A model generated the notes under the pieces. That model searched no databases. It saw only the letters and a list, made by a program, of their open reading frames with translations, and was not told where the DNA came from. This document shows, piece after piece, positions 38,028-49,847 of a stretch of 64,000 nucleotides of DNA; within the stretch, counting starts at the first letter, position 1, and each line of letters starts with the position of its first letter. A program made the translations under genes and the position numbers. Where the stretch lies: assembly GCF_020921035.1 (NCBI RefSeq), contig NC_063159.1:9030501-9094500 (forward strand), in the 5' to 3' direction. Source of the DNA: Rhodamnia argentea (taxonomy: Eukaryota; Streptophyta; Magnoliopsida; Myrtales; Myrtaceae).

Positions 38028-39180
38028 GAGGCTCATATAGTTTCAGAGCAAATTTTCCTTAATTGGTGTGTGGCAAAACTTCTCTAGAGAGCATTTGGTA
38101 GGACCTTTTTTCAAGGAGTAATTTGTTTGGGTTGGAGTACTTTTCACATTATCTTGGATCTCAATGTTGTCCAACATCTCTCCCCCTTAATTTCATTGAC
38201 TTCTCATTGAAAAAAAAAGTGAGAATAGAGTCAACTTTTTTGGGTCCGTGGTTGGATTTCTTTGCTAAGCTGGCTGGTTCAAGCCTCAGGCCCTCACAGA
38301 GAGAAGAAGAGAAAAGAACAAAGGTATAAAAAAGATTAGCAGGTACCCTGAAACTGGATGGAATTTCGGGACCAGTTGGCTCTCTTGTAAGCGGAAAGGC
38401 CCGTTTGTGGACCCAAATTTTCCAAAAACAAGAAAGGAAAACAAAGCAAATAATCCTTAAAATCCGACCAAATAAAACAAAAAAATCCTTGAAAGGCATT
38501 TTTGTCAATTCCTACTTGTCTAATACATAATTTTTTTTTTATGGTAAGTAGTTAAGTCTCGAGATTGGACAAAAAAAAAAGTCTCGAGACCGTTCAATAT
38601 CTACTGATCTAGTGGGTCGACATGCGAGGTTAAATTCGAAGAAGTGGGTCGTACATGAGAGGTAATGAAGAATTGTCATTATTGAATTATATTAGCTAAT
38701 TTTTCATGAATGTCCTTTAGATTACTATGCAATCTTATGTTAGGGATTGAGAAATACGAGGATCCATAAGAGTATTGAATCGAGGATTTCAATTAAGTTT
38801 AAAAGAACGTGGAATTTTTTTAAACGATATCGCAATTCTTTGATTCGTTTAGATGCCATTCTCAATCGGATTTCACCTTTTGATTAATGACAAAAATGAT
38901 TTAGATATTAAAATTATAATGAGTAAATAATATTGATAATAAAATAACAGTGCTGTGATTTATATTGACAGAGAAAAAGGAATCTCCATTGCTAATACGA
39001 GATCACAATTCCATCAAATTTAATAAAAAGAACAAAAAAAAAAAAGATAATTTTTAGTTTATTATGTACACAGCATTTTTGGCAAAAATAAGAAAAGAAG
39101 ATTGGTCAACGACAATATTGACGTCATCGTCAAGATCGTTAACATACAGAGAAAATTGTTTTCTGCTTCCTCCCCCGGCG
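38028..39180. other. 3' UTR and AT-rich spacer, no gene seen
   Basis: The first part after the U5-40K stop should be 3' UTR. At 38,550-38,600 the word gtctcgaga occurs twice around an A-run. There is no supported gene, and the open frames on either strand are short and unlike known proteins. Confidence 0.45.
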
Positions 39181-39200
39181 TGCTCTCCTCCTGAAGGCTG

Positions 39201-39231
<31 letters not shown>

Positions 39232-39252
39232 GGAACGCCGCCATCGGCGAGA
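39181..39252 (+). promoter_or_regulatory. CT-rich 5' leader of cysteine synthase gene
   Basis: A (CT)n tract at 39,201-39,227 lies 26 bases before the start codon. The sense-strand CT repeat is placed as in the leaders of SAC9, U5-40K and the desaturase in this window, which suggests a shared leader or promoter style. Confidence 0.55.
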
Positions 39253-42200
39253 ATGGCAGCTCCTTCGTCCCTGACGATCAATCCGTTGACCACTCCTTCC
39301 TCATCTGCAGTATGCTCCTCCAAATGCGAGCTCTTCGTCTCCCAATCCAGGGCCGTGAAGCAGTGTCGGAGAGGGCTCTCCGCTTCTCTGAAGCTTAAGA
39401 AGTCGTTCGGCAACTTTTCGGCTACCTCGTCGTCGTCTTCTTCCTCCTCGGGATTCTCTGTGGTGTGTAAGGCGGTTTCGGTGAGGCCTCAGACGGAGAT
39501 TGAGGGCCTGAACATTGCCGAGGATGTCACTCAGGTACCTAAAAGTTGAAAGCACGGTCACCTGCGATTTTTGGTTGGAATGAGATGGTCAAATCTCGTT
39601 GCTTCGATTGTCGGATGCTTAGCTGGTTATTTTATTGCACGTTGTTCGGAGATCTGCTCTGCGATTCTAGTTTCTCATTCTCGGCGGAAATGGATGAGCG
39701 CGAGTGTGGGTTGAGTAATATGGTGTAGCTCTGGAGAATTGTGCGGTCAATTATGATGCAATATTGGATATTCAGATTTTTACCATAGTGATAATGGTTC
39801 TGGTTTAAGCATGATGTAAAGTGGAGAAAATTGCTAAGGCTTTATGTTTTCTAAGTAATTATCCGGAAGATTGCAGTGTTGGGCAGTAGACTGCTTACGA
39901 TCATATTGTCGTGTATTTCTGTATCTGTTAAATTAAGAGAGGTGAAAGTAATTGCAAATAAATGTTGTGAGATGGAATAGTTTATCATTGTTCTGGGAAG
40001 ATCTGCTCAGCGCTTTCCTCACTGCGCAGATGTGTGTATCCTTCAAAGTGTATTACAGTTGAAGTTGCACTTGACCAATCAGCAGCGGGCTGGAGATTAT
40101 TACCCTTTTTCTTTCTTGGTTGCTACACTTAAATTGTGAGGATAGTGAAAATACTCCGTCGTTTGTTAGAATCAGCATGGTGCATGAATTATTTCATACA
40201 GATTAATCTAAATCTAATGGGTTGTGGATGTTTTTAAGGAAGTGGGCCTTGGAGGACTTTTTTGTTCTTCTCTGTGCTGTATATCTTTACTGTCTGCTTC
40301 AATGATAAATTTTTTCATCTTTTTCTTAATTTCAAGTTCTTTATCTTCCTCTATTTGGTAAAGACTTTAGAAGATTCTACTCTTACTCCGCTCTTTTTTG
40401 TAAGATCTTTAAATTAGTCTTTTGACATGACTTTGCTCAATTGGTTGGCTTGTGGCACAGCTCATTGGGAGAACACCGATGGTTTACTTGAATAATATGG
40501 TTAAGGGATGTGTTGCCAATGTAGCTGCCAAGCTCGAGATAATGGAACCCTGTTGCAGTGTTAAGGACAGGTACCGAATCGGAACTTGCTTCTCTAGCAT
40601 GTTTGTTACAAATAGCCTTCGGGAACTGGGTGATTCCAATATAGAGAATCTATTACCAATATTGCCACTCCGTACGGCATGATTGGAAGAGCCGTTATTT
40701 GTTAACTTTCTTGTTTTTACTGTTCTACCTTATTGCACTGGAGTATCTAATGCTCTTATAATTTACACCGAAATGTGTTATGTATATTTGATATGTGTAC
40801 TTTTCTATGTGCAAAACTTCAGAAATTGACTGCTAAAATCATTAGATTTCTGGTGTCTGTTTTCAGGATTGGTTACAGTATGATCTCTGATGCTGAGCGA
40901 AAAGGGCTCATTACACCTGGAAAGGTAACCGATGGCATATGCTGCTTAGTTAGAGAAGCAATATTGGTGTTTGTCATTCACTTAGGAATATTATTTTCAA
41001 AAGGAAGCTTGGCCTTGACTGATGAACTAGCCGACTTTGCTTTCAAGCATCTTCCTTGGCATTTATTTCCCTGTTATGAAAAGGCCCATACTCAGTTTTA
41101 GCTATTCTAGCTGACTTTGCTTGATGATCTCCTGCTTTGCAGTGATGGTGTCTTTCTATGAAAGTTCACTCCATACTTGACAGATCTGTAACTCCCCTTT
41201 TCTTTTTCATTAGACAACCGGGCGCCTGGTCTGATGTTTTTAGATAGGGTCATGACACATTTTATTTCTCCCTAGGAATACATTTGGTCTGTCATGTTGC
41301 AAAAGATAGGAATGAACCATAAACTTGCTATTTTATTGTGCTAAATATTCCCTAACCATCTTGTCAGACACTTTGTGTTCCTCTTTTGCTCAGAGTATTC
41401 TAGTAGAACCAACCAGTGGGAACACAGGCATTGGTCTGGCATTTATAGCTGCTTCAAAAGGATATAAACTGATTTTGACAATGCCTGCATCAATGAGTAT
41501 GGAACGAAGGGTTCTCTTGAAAGCATTTGGAGCCGAGCTTGTTTTAACTGATGCAGCTAAGGGAATGAAAGGTGCTGTTCAAAAAGCTGAAGAGATATTG
41601 AATAGCACACCCAATGCCTACATGCTTCAACAGTTTGACAACCCTGCAAATCCAAAGGTATGTTTCGCTTACTGCTTTTTCTTGTTAGACCTCAATTTAT
41701 GTTTGTTTTATTTTTCTAAACACATAGACTTCATCATGGGCCTGGGCGCCCACCAAGCCCTCTAACTTCAAAGTGCAATTTGGGCAAGCAGATTCCCTCC
41801 TAAGCCTGGACAAGCCCACTCACGTCCATAAAGGCCTGATAATTTTGTGAAGTAAAATTGTATCTTCACATTGTGGGTAAGCCTGGGTAAGGATTTTTCT
41901 TTTACCCAACCCACACCCACCTATGCGCCCATTCATCAAATACTAAATCTAGGTGGGAATATATTCTAAAAAAAGAAGAAGAAACATAAGGAAGTTTTAA
42001 TGAAAAATTCACCTGGTATGCAAATTGCATTCAACCAGACAACTCAACCATAACTCAGTGAATAAGTCTAATCTCGACTGTGAGAGCAACCTCCTCAAAC
42101 ACCCCCCCCTGCCCCCTCTTCTTCTTGGTTCCTTTTCAAGGCACTTTTTCATTTGCGTCAAATTGTTGTCTAATCCAGGAATCTCCTTTCCCTAGATCAA

Positions 42201-45200
42201 CAGACAATTTCTTTTCAAAAACCGAAGCTCAAAGTGCTGTGATCAACAAGGAACTTTAGTTGGATGTTTTGAGCAATTGTTCTATGCATCAGAAAACTTG
42301 CTGTGTCAGTGATGTGATGCCTCCAAAGTGAAAATTTAAGAGGACAGAAATCTGTGCCCATGAGAATCAGCAAGGCACAATTTAAGAGTTTCATTTGTAT
42401 TGGTGGTTTGGCCATTGCGAATTGGTTGATGATGAGGGTATGTCGTAGTGGTGACTAGCGTTAGAAAATAATTTGATCTAGTTTCCATCTTTGGGAGGAA
42501 GTGTAGTGACCGAGAGAGATTACCTTTTGCTCATCGTAGAATGTCTTTGTATTGTAAGTTCCAGATCCTTTTTTGGATGGAAGCAGTGAAGGAACTAATT
42601 AGAACTTTTTTATTTGCTTCTATTCTCAATATAATCAAGCATTTTATTCTGTAAAGGTAAATTGCTGAATGAGTGAGATTTTTTGCACCTTTTCAACTGA
42701 GTTTGTATTATTTTGGCTTTTTCCTAAAATGAACAGAGGAATTTGCATATAGCTCATTATATTTCTGTTAGTGCCACATGGTTGAAAATTTATTAATTTA
42801 TTTTTTCTGCTATTCTGGTTGTGGGAACGATTTCCTGCAGATACACTATGAGACAACTGGTCCTGAGATCTGGGAAGACACAAGAGGCAAGGTGGACATT
42901 TTTATTGCTGGTATTGGTACCGGAGGAACCATAACTGGGGTTGGACGGTTCCTTAAACAAAAAAATCCCAAAATAAAGGTGAAATTTTTTTAGCTAAGCA
43001 CTTACCCTGCCTAGCGCCATGTGAATTACATTTCATTTCCTTATCCATAACATTAGCATGCTATCGTGTAGATTCGACATACAATTTACATTTACTTGCA
43101 CAAGAAAGCTGTGGACTTCAGACAATTTTGCTCGTTAATTTTCTTTTCTGCTCTGCATTTGGCTCTGTTTATGGCAGGTAATAGGAGTGGAACCTTTAGA
43201 AAGCAACATTCTATCTGGTGGCAAGCCTGGTAAAATTTCTTCAGCAATTGGACCACTTCAATGAAACTTATTGTCAACGGTCCAAGACTACTAAGTTCTC
43301 TTCTTTTACGCAGGTCCTCACAAAATTCAGGGGATTGGAGCTGGTTTTGTGCCAAAAAATCTGGATCAAGAATTGGTTGATGAAGTCATTGAGGTGCAAG
43401 CTTTAACAGTTTTGCTATGCCTCTGCACCCATTTTTTGCATGTGCATGTTTGCATAAGAGGTTATGTGGTCAACATAAACCATTGATGGAGTTGTAGCTA
43501 TTTGATGACCATGATTATGAACTGTTTTCTTGATTCCTTACGCCCTGCTTAATAGTGTCATCTGAATTGAATAAATGCAGATGGCATGTTATTAACTCTC
43601 AGGTTAAAACTTGTGAGTTCGTAACTTTAACTGCATCAATCTCACAAACTAACAGTGTAATCAGGATTGATAGATCCCCTCACAAACTGCAATTATGTCC
43701 TTCGGATTTCAGAAATTTAGCATATGAAAGTAAACCTAGTTGTATTGGCTTATTCTAGAAAAGGATATTCTACTTTCTTATATGGACTTGTCATTGTAGA
43801 TATGCCTGCACATGTAGTGCTTACTTTATTTTACCAATTGTTTTTAAGGTGGCATTTTTCTTGTTATTTTTGAAAAAAAGAACTCACATTCCCCGTTTAA
43901 TGTTGTGAGTGGCTCCAAAAGTATCTTCCAAGTGTAGTCTGGCCCGAATTGGTAAACTGGCTGAGCCTGCACTTTTGTCATTTTCTCGTCAAGTGGCTTT
44001 CTTTTCCGCATTTCTAGACTATGATCTAATTTTCTACCATGATATAGTGGTGAAGCCGGATCCATTTAGATTAACATGTATACATTTGGATTTTGTTGCT
44101 GTAGTTGGATGAAAAGTGTATGATGTAACTGTTAGTCCTGACTTTTCTGGGCAGATATCCAGCGATGACGCTGTTGAGACTGCAAAGCAAGTAGCTCTCC
44201 AGGAAGGCTTATTGGTAAGTGCTTCGAGATTCTTTATTGTCTGAATTAGATGTATGCAGAAGTAAAGTGTCATTTGTTTAGAAGTGAACATGTCTGGCAA
44301 GTGCAGTCTAAAGTTATCTACTACATATAGCCATCCTGGAGGTTGTAGACATTTCTTGTACATCAATGGCGAACTTGACTTATGCATATGGAATTCAACG
44401 GACACTTAGCACAGAAACTTCGTAGTGACATGCAACCACAGTTGATGTTGTCAGTTTAAGTTCTGGAGACTGAACAATGGGATTGACAATGCCATTACTA
44501 TGGTTTATGAATACTATGGTATATGGTTGGTTGTAATGTCGTCTTTCAAATTCATGTACTTTTTTCATGTTTCAGCGTGTATTTTGATGATTTGAACATC
44601 GTCTTCTTCTCCTCTTGATGACTTTTAGCATTTGGATGCTTTGTGGTCTTCTTTCATTTTGCATTGGCAAAATAGGTTAGGTTCGAAGCTATACATTCTA
44701 CACTTTCACACATCTTTCCCTTTAAATGGTTGGGTTGCATCTCTCCAATTGGAGCAAAAATTTTCAGGTGCCTAAAGCCTGGGTGCATTTTATCATCTTT
44801 AACTAAGATATGTAACAGGTCGGCATTTCTTCTGGGGCTGCCGCTGCCGCTGCAATGAAGGTTGCAAAGAGACCTGAAAATGCAGGCAAACTCATTGCAG
44901 TACGTTTCTTTCTAATGCGACTTGCTTCTTGACATTGGTTATGGATTTAAGAAGAATAGTCTGTGATTATGGATAGGGTTGTCATTGGAATGGATTTAGC
45001 AACTGTAACTAACGGAGGCTTAATGAGTAGTTATGAAATGATCTTTGGTAGAGGTTTATCTGAATCACAATGCAATGTTGATCAAGACTCTAACCACCTT
45101 TTGTTTCTAGGTACTTAAGTTGGATTAGCTGTTGCCCGTCCTTTGAGAGTGATGAATGTTCTGATGGGTTAACTAGTTATGACCATTTGTGTATGGACAT

Positions 45201-45747
45201 TAAGCATCCTCAATATCTTTCTTTTAACCCTTTGCGATGGTCTTCACCTCCCTTGCAGAGAGGCACTGTTAAAGAAGACCTCATGTTGAGAAAATCTTGG
45301 ATTTGCTCGATACTCTTAGCAATTTCTATTTTCACTCCAAAGCTCGCCATTGTTGGTTGAAAAGCTATGAAAAACCTCCTCTTTGAATGCCATAACAGGC
45401 AGGATCGAGCCAGTACATTGTCTCTACTGGGAGCACTCATTCTGGTGTCTTAGGCTTATACTTCAAGCTCATTGGTGTTTACTTTAGCACTTGAGCTCCC
45501 TGCTGGGTGTTCCACTGGAAATGCAACAAGATAGGAGGCTATGCAAGCTTGCTAAATATACAATACTATGATCTCTTAATTTCTCCATCGCACTGTTTAT
45601 GCACTTTTTTTCATACCTATTACTTAATGCATTCGTGAATGTCAACATTTGCAGGTTGTGTTCCCAAGCTTTGGTGAACGTTACCTCTCCTCTGTTCTTT
45701 TCCAGTCAATTCGAGAAGAATGCGAGAAGATGCAGCCTGAACCGTGA
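39253..45747 (+). CDS. OASB: O-acetylserine(thiol)lyase (cysteine synthase), organellar
   Basis: Ten exons: 39,253-39,534; 40,461-40,570; 40,867-40,924; 41,394-41,657; 42,841-42,978; 43,178-43,229; 43,314-43,393; 44,155-44,214; 44,819-44,899; 45,655-45,747. Together they make 405 residues. The enzyme makes cysteine from O-acetylserine and sulfide using PLP. K129 in SVKDR is the expected PLP lysine; TSGNTG at 157-162 is the substrate loop; GTGGT at 264-268 is the phosphate-binding loop; KIQGIGAGF follows. Residues 1 to about 80, rich in Ser and basic residues ([18 protein letters not shown]), form a transit peptide, probably plastid. A mitochondrial OASC-type role cannot be excluded. The ATG at 39,253 begins the transit peptide; an in-frame ATG at 39,064 would translate through the CT leader and is unlikely. 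Confidence 0.95.
41735..41965. repeat. Possible degraded transposon in OASTL intron 4
   Basis: Repeated gggcctggg, aagccc, gggtaagcc and acccaacccaca words on both strands resemble subterminal hAT repeats, within the 1.2-kb intron 41,658-42,840. I could not find matching ends or a target duplication. Confidence 0.3.
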
Positions 45748-46336
45748 AATATGGAGATTGGAGAGCACCATTGCTTGTTAATATTCTCTAGCGGATACAT
45801 ATACACCTCGCCTTTTACCATCCTTCTCTCGTTAATTCTTGTTCTACTATTTGTATTCTATCTGGTCTGGCTCCTTTGGCTTTCTGTGATAGTCATCGGC
45901 AGCAACACTAAGTGATGTCTTCTGCTCCCATCTTTTCTATTCGACTGGTCAGATTTGTTACTTTGGCCACAGCCTTTTGTATTCGTGATTGATCGCGGCA
46001 ATCTTGTACTTTTGTAATTGAGGGCTTGAAGGCCAAAAGCTTGTTTGCTTTCGCCGGCCTGCAGAACAGAGGGCAATATGAATGTTTTATCATGTTGCAC
46101 CAAACGCAATCCAATTTCTCTATCGAAATGCTGCCTAGGTGGCGTCTGATGTGGTGCCAAGATGTTCCTTTTTCCTTTCTGGGATTCGGGTCAAGCCTCC
46201 AACCGCCAATGACCGTCTCTGTTTTTATGTTGTGCACAGAACTTTACATTAGACGGCCTAAACCCCGTTTTACGCCACACTAAGCAGCATAAGTAACATT
46301 TTCCTTTGCATGGCATGTAAAAGAATGAAGGGATAG
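45748..46336 (+). other. Cysteine synthase 3' UTR and spacer
   Basis: T-rich sequence after the stop codon probably includes the 3' UTR. Short ORFs on both strands show no known similarity. Confidence 0.45.
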
Positions 46337-46562
46337 TTACACAAATGGTCTATAAATTTTGATTCAATATTTTTTTAAGATTTTAATTTGTTTAATATGA
46401 CTCTTGAATTCGACTCAATGTGTAATGTGTTCTCTTAATTATTATATTATTGGATTAAATCTTGTTCCTAAATTATCTAATTTATAAATTAAATTAAACA
46501 TGTACTAAAAGTTCAAGAATCTCATTATATATTGAGTCAAAGCTCATAGATTATTTGTATCA
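46337..46562. mobile_element. Foldback-type MITE
   Basis: The left arm (about 46,337-46,370) and right arm (about 46,528-46,562) are imperfect inverted repeats of about 34 bases. The left begins ACACAAATGGTCTATAAATT and the right, reverse complemented, begins ATACAAATAATCTATGAGCT; both end in CAATAT. The AT-rich core has no coding sequence. I could not define a target duplication, so the ends are approximate. Confidence 0.65.
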
Positions 46563-46984
46563 TTTTTCTATGAAAAAATGTATGCATATGAGATGGGCGA
46601 GTTTGTCGTCTCTAGGAGACTGTGCGTGCCTCTTGGAATTTTTGTCGTACCATAATTGTTGAAGTTCGGATCTGTTGAATCGTTGAAAATCTATTATGCT
46701 TCAATCCAACGGTGAAAGATGTAAATTACATTTACTATGATACCGTTTATGGATTGATCCTTTATAATTGTAAGAAAGTTGATGACTTTTTATTCTTTTT
46801 GTCAATCAAGACGAGAAAAGAAGTATGACTTCAGCTTGAAAAGAATCACGAAAACATCCGCGACGGATAAAACCTTGAATCTCTCCATGAATGATAAGCC
46901 CCTTTGCCACTGTTGGACGTGTCTAGTACGGTCAAGCAACTTCAATCAGGAGCCCACGAGGGCAAACCGGTCATTTCCAGAGGA

Positions 46985-47515
46985 AATTAGGGTTTGCGAC
47001 ATCTCCCTCACGCCTATATATATACCCCGCTACTTGCCTTCTTTCGCAGCCTCACCCGCTGTCTCTCGCATGGTTTCTGGCTTCTTCTAGTTCTGTTCAG
47101 TGTCTCGCGAGTGGCCATCTTCTCTTAGTTTCTGCGAGTCTTATCGTGTCCATGTATTCGTCTTCAACCTTTTTCTTTTCGTCATCCCTCGAATCTGCGA
47201 TGGGGAGAAAAGCCAATTTGCAGAGCAAAGGCGTCGGTTCTTACGAAAACGATGGCGCGAGTTGCATTGAAGGTTGGCGATATCATCCGCGATTCTCCGT
47301 GCCTGTCAAATCTATTTCCGGTTTTGATCATGGCCTCGAACAAGTCGCGACATTTGTTTTTTCCCTCCCTTTTCCTTTTGGGTTTTCTCCCTCCTCCAGA
47401 TCCATTATTTTGATCCGTAAGCTTTCTGGTAAATTCCGTGCTGAAAAGTCTCACATGGACGACGCAAGATTACCTGAATTTTTTGAAAAACGCGAGCTGG
47501 ATCTGGCGTGAATGA
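46985..47515 (+). other. Candidate TATA-led transcription unit, product unknown
   Basis: The sequence has the form of a plant core promoter: a clear TATA box (tatatatata at about 47,023) lies in a GC-richer stretch following agggtttgcga, then a pyrimidine-rich leader. Downstream, ATGs open two overlapping frames: 47,146-47,511 (up to 121 codons) and a strong-context ATG at 47,252 giving MARVALKVGDIIRDSP and about 50 codons. Neither matches a family I can name with confidence. It may be the first exon of a short gene, a decayed gene or a non-coding transcript. Confidence 0.3.
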
Positions 47516-48402
47516 TCTTCTTCACTTCCTTAAAATTTTTCAATTCAAGGGTCCAAGGAAACTGGCCGATTTTTTTTTATTATTTTTAATAATCAATCAA
47601 GTGAAAAATAGATTGTCACACGGTTTGTTTTAAAACGGACCGGAGGAAAGTGGTAAAATAAGATTTAATGAAGTGAAAAATAGATTGACGTAGAGTTTGT
47701 CTTAAGATGGAGTGAAGTGAAGGTACGGTTTGTCTTAGGATAGAGTGAATGATAGTTATTAACATTATGGAAAGACATAATTTTTATATAATTATTTTTA
47801 TCTTTATCGGTCTTGCTTGATTTTATTTATTTTTGGGTTCATTCATCGTCAATCTCAACTGATTCGGAATAAAAGTGATAGTGATGTTGATGTTGACGTT
47901 GATTTTCAATAATCAATCAAGATATTTAATTATTTAATTATTTTAAATGATACATGTTATTTTTTAAAAAATAATTTTTTGAATTATTTATTTTTTGTAA
48001 AATAAACGGACGTTAAATCTAACTAAATTTTTCCATGTTTGATGATCACCACATCAGTTGAATTTAGCTTACATTGGCTAGATTTTTCCTCCTAAGTCTA
48101 GCGTTGCTGGACATTTTGGTAGAAATTTGTGAAATTAAAGAATTTTGATAGTTAGTAGTACAGAAAGCCGATTAAAAGAGTGGGAAATCTGATGACAGGA
48201 GCCCAAGTTCAGATTAAAGAACAGCTCAAGTCAAGTCAAAATCAGAAAACCGATCCGAGTTTCAGCCTTTGAACGTACATAACCTTTACAACAGTCTAAT
48301 CAAAGACATATTTTGAAGAGAAATTGAACTCTTGGAGAGGATTTTGGGTAAATTCATCAATCGACTGAGGGTGATAATCTTTTGGCCTAGAGCCAACCAT
48401 CC
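47516..48402. other. AT-rich spacer, no gene seen
   Basis: Low-complexity sequence with short local repeats such as gtgaaaaatagattg (near 47,600 and 47,677). No coding or RNA gene evidence. Confidence 0.5.
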
Positions 48403-48410
48403 TTGTCTAT

Positions 48411-49062
48411 TAGGGGTGAGCATGAGTCTGGTAAGTAGGGTCCAGACCTAAATCCTGAAATCGATCATGTTGTTATCGATTTTCAATTTTTGAAATTGAG
48501 AACCGACTCTATTTATCCTAGAATATATTTTGAAACCGATCCTGTTTTTCGATCCGGTTTTAGGGTCTACCCGAGAATCTATTTTCTTTTATTTCTTTTT
48601 CTAATTTAATTTTTTTCATCAAAATAATATGAGTATCGATGAAATGATCCAAAGTAAAAGGTGAATAATAAAACTCATTATCCGCCAAAAGCAACAATCC
48701 GATTCTACAAAACGTTGAATTAATAATTGTAATTCTTCCTATCGCATTACCACCAAAATCCACTAATAATCTTTTCTTTTTGTCTTACAAGTCAAAAGAC
48801 TCGAAGCTCACTTTGAAACTTGCAAGGTTGGCGAAAGAAGCGAGATAGGTTTTTTTTTTTTTTTTTAAACAGTAGTTAAAACCGATTCTAAAGCCAGTTT
48901 GAGCGGGTCTTCATCTAGATAGGAGATCGGACCGGTTTCAACCGGTTCTCAAAAATTGGAACCGGTTCTCGGACCGGTTTGAGCAAGAATCGATTCCTAA
49001 CCCTATTTTTCGGGTGATCCGATCCGGATTCTAAGTAAACCTGATCTGGTTGCACACCCCTA
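48411..49062. mobile_element. Non-autonomous hAT element (TAGGGGTG family)
   Basis: The element begins TAGGGGTGAGCA and its end, reverse complemented, is TAGGGGTGTGCA. Both flanks are TTGTCTAT (48,403-48,410 and 49,063-49,070), a perfect 8-bp duplication. Subterminal regions are full of ACCGGTT/AACCGG and CGATCCGGTTTTAGGG words. At 652 bp with no transposase frame it is non-autonomous. A relative lies at 56,910-57,266. Confidence 0.9.
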
Positions 49063-49070
49063 TTGTCTAT

Positions 49071-49847
49071 CGATGGTGAGGACCAGCAAGTTCTCGCTCG
49101 ATCTGGGGAAGGGCCTGCTAGCAAGAGCTTTTCGCTGGTTATGTTTTGGGTTTTTTTCCCTTATTTTTTAAAATAATTTATATAAAAACAATATTAAAAA
49201 AAGCCACCAATTCACCACTTTTTGGACGGAGACATCCCACACGGAAAGGAAACTGGAACGTTATAGATTGAAATGGTCGAGATCAAAGCATCATAAAGCA
49301 AGATGATTATAAGGAGACAATTTCACTTGGCATCACAGACCTGGCTTTTATGGTATGGCTGGCTATATTGGATAAACTCTTGGCAAAGTGCATTGTGTTG
49401 GTAGAGTTCCACAGAGGCAAATCTCTACATGTAAACGCCCGGGCTTGTATCAAGATTGACCCCCTGGTATCTTTCAGCTTGCCCTGAAGAAAATTGCCAG
49501 TTTCCCATCACAAGTACAGAAATATCGGAAACGTTCCCATTACTTAGAGTTCTTACATCATCAAAATCGGTACAGAACAGATTGATCTGTAACACACGCG
49601 ACTAAAATGTAACTTTCTACAGCAAAGAGAGAGACCACAACAGAACACGATATCGAAAAACCACGGCTGCCAGCACAGCTAGTTATCTGCGAGAGACACA
49701 AACTGTTTCCACATCTAGCACGACTTCCCCCCAAAATGGCATTGGAGTGATTGTGACGCAGCATGATTCCAACCAGGTTCTGTTTATCTTTCCATGAAGA
49801 AGCCATTGGAAGAGAGGGAAACTGGAGCTTGCCAGCACATATCCACT
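49071..49847 (-). other. Desaturase 3' UTR and spacer
   Basis: On the minus strand this follows the desaturase stop codon at 49,848. Roughly 49,320-49,847 is less AT-rich than the flanking spacer and probably contains the 3' UTR. An ORF of 81 codons on the minus strand at 49,561-49,806 has no similarity. Confidence 0.4.

Noticed and set aside
39064..39252. In-frame N-terminal extension of cysteine synthase from an ATG at 39,064
   Set aside because: It would translate the (CT)n leader; the usual transit peptide begins at 39,253.
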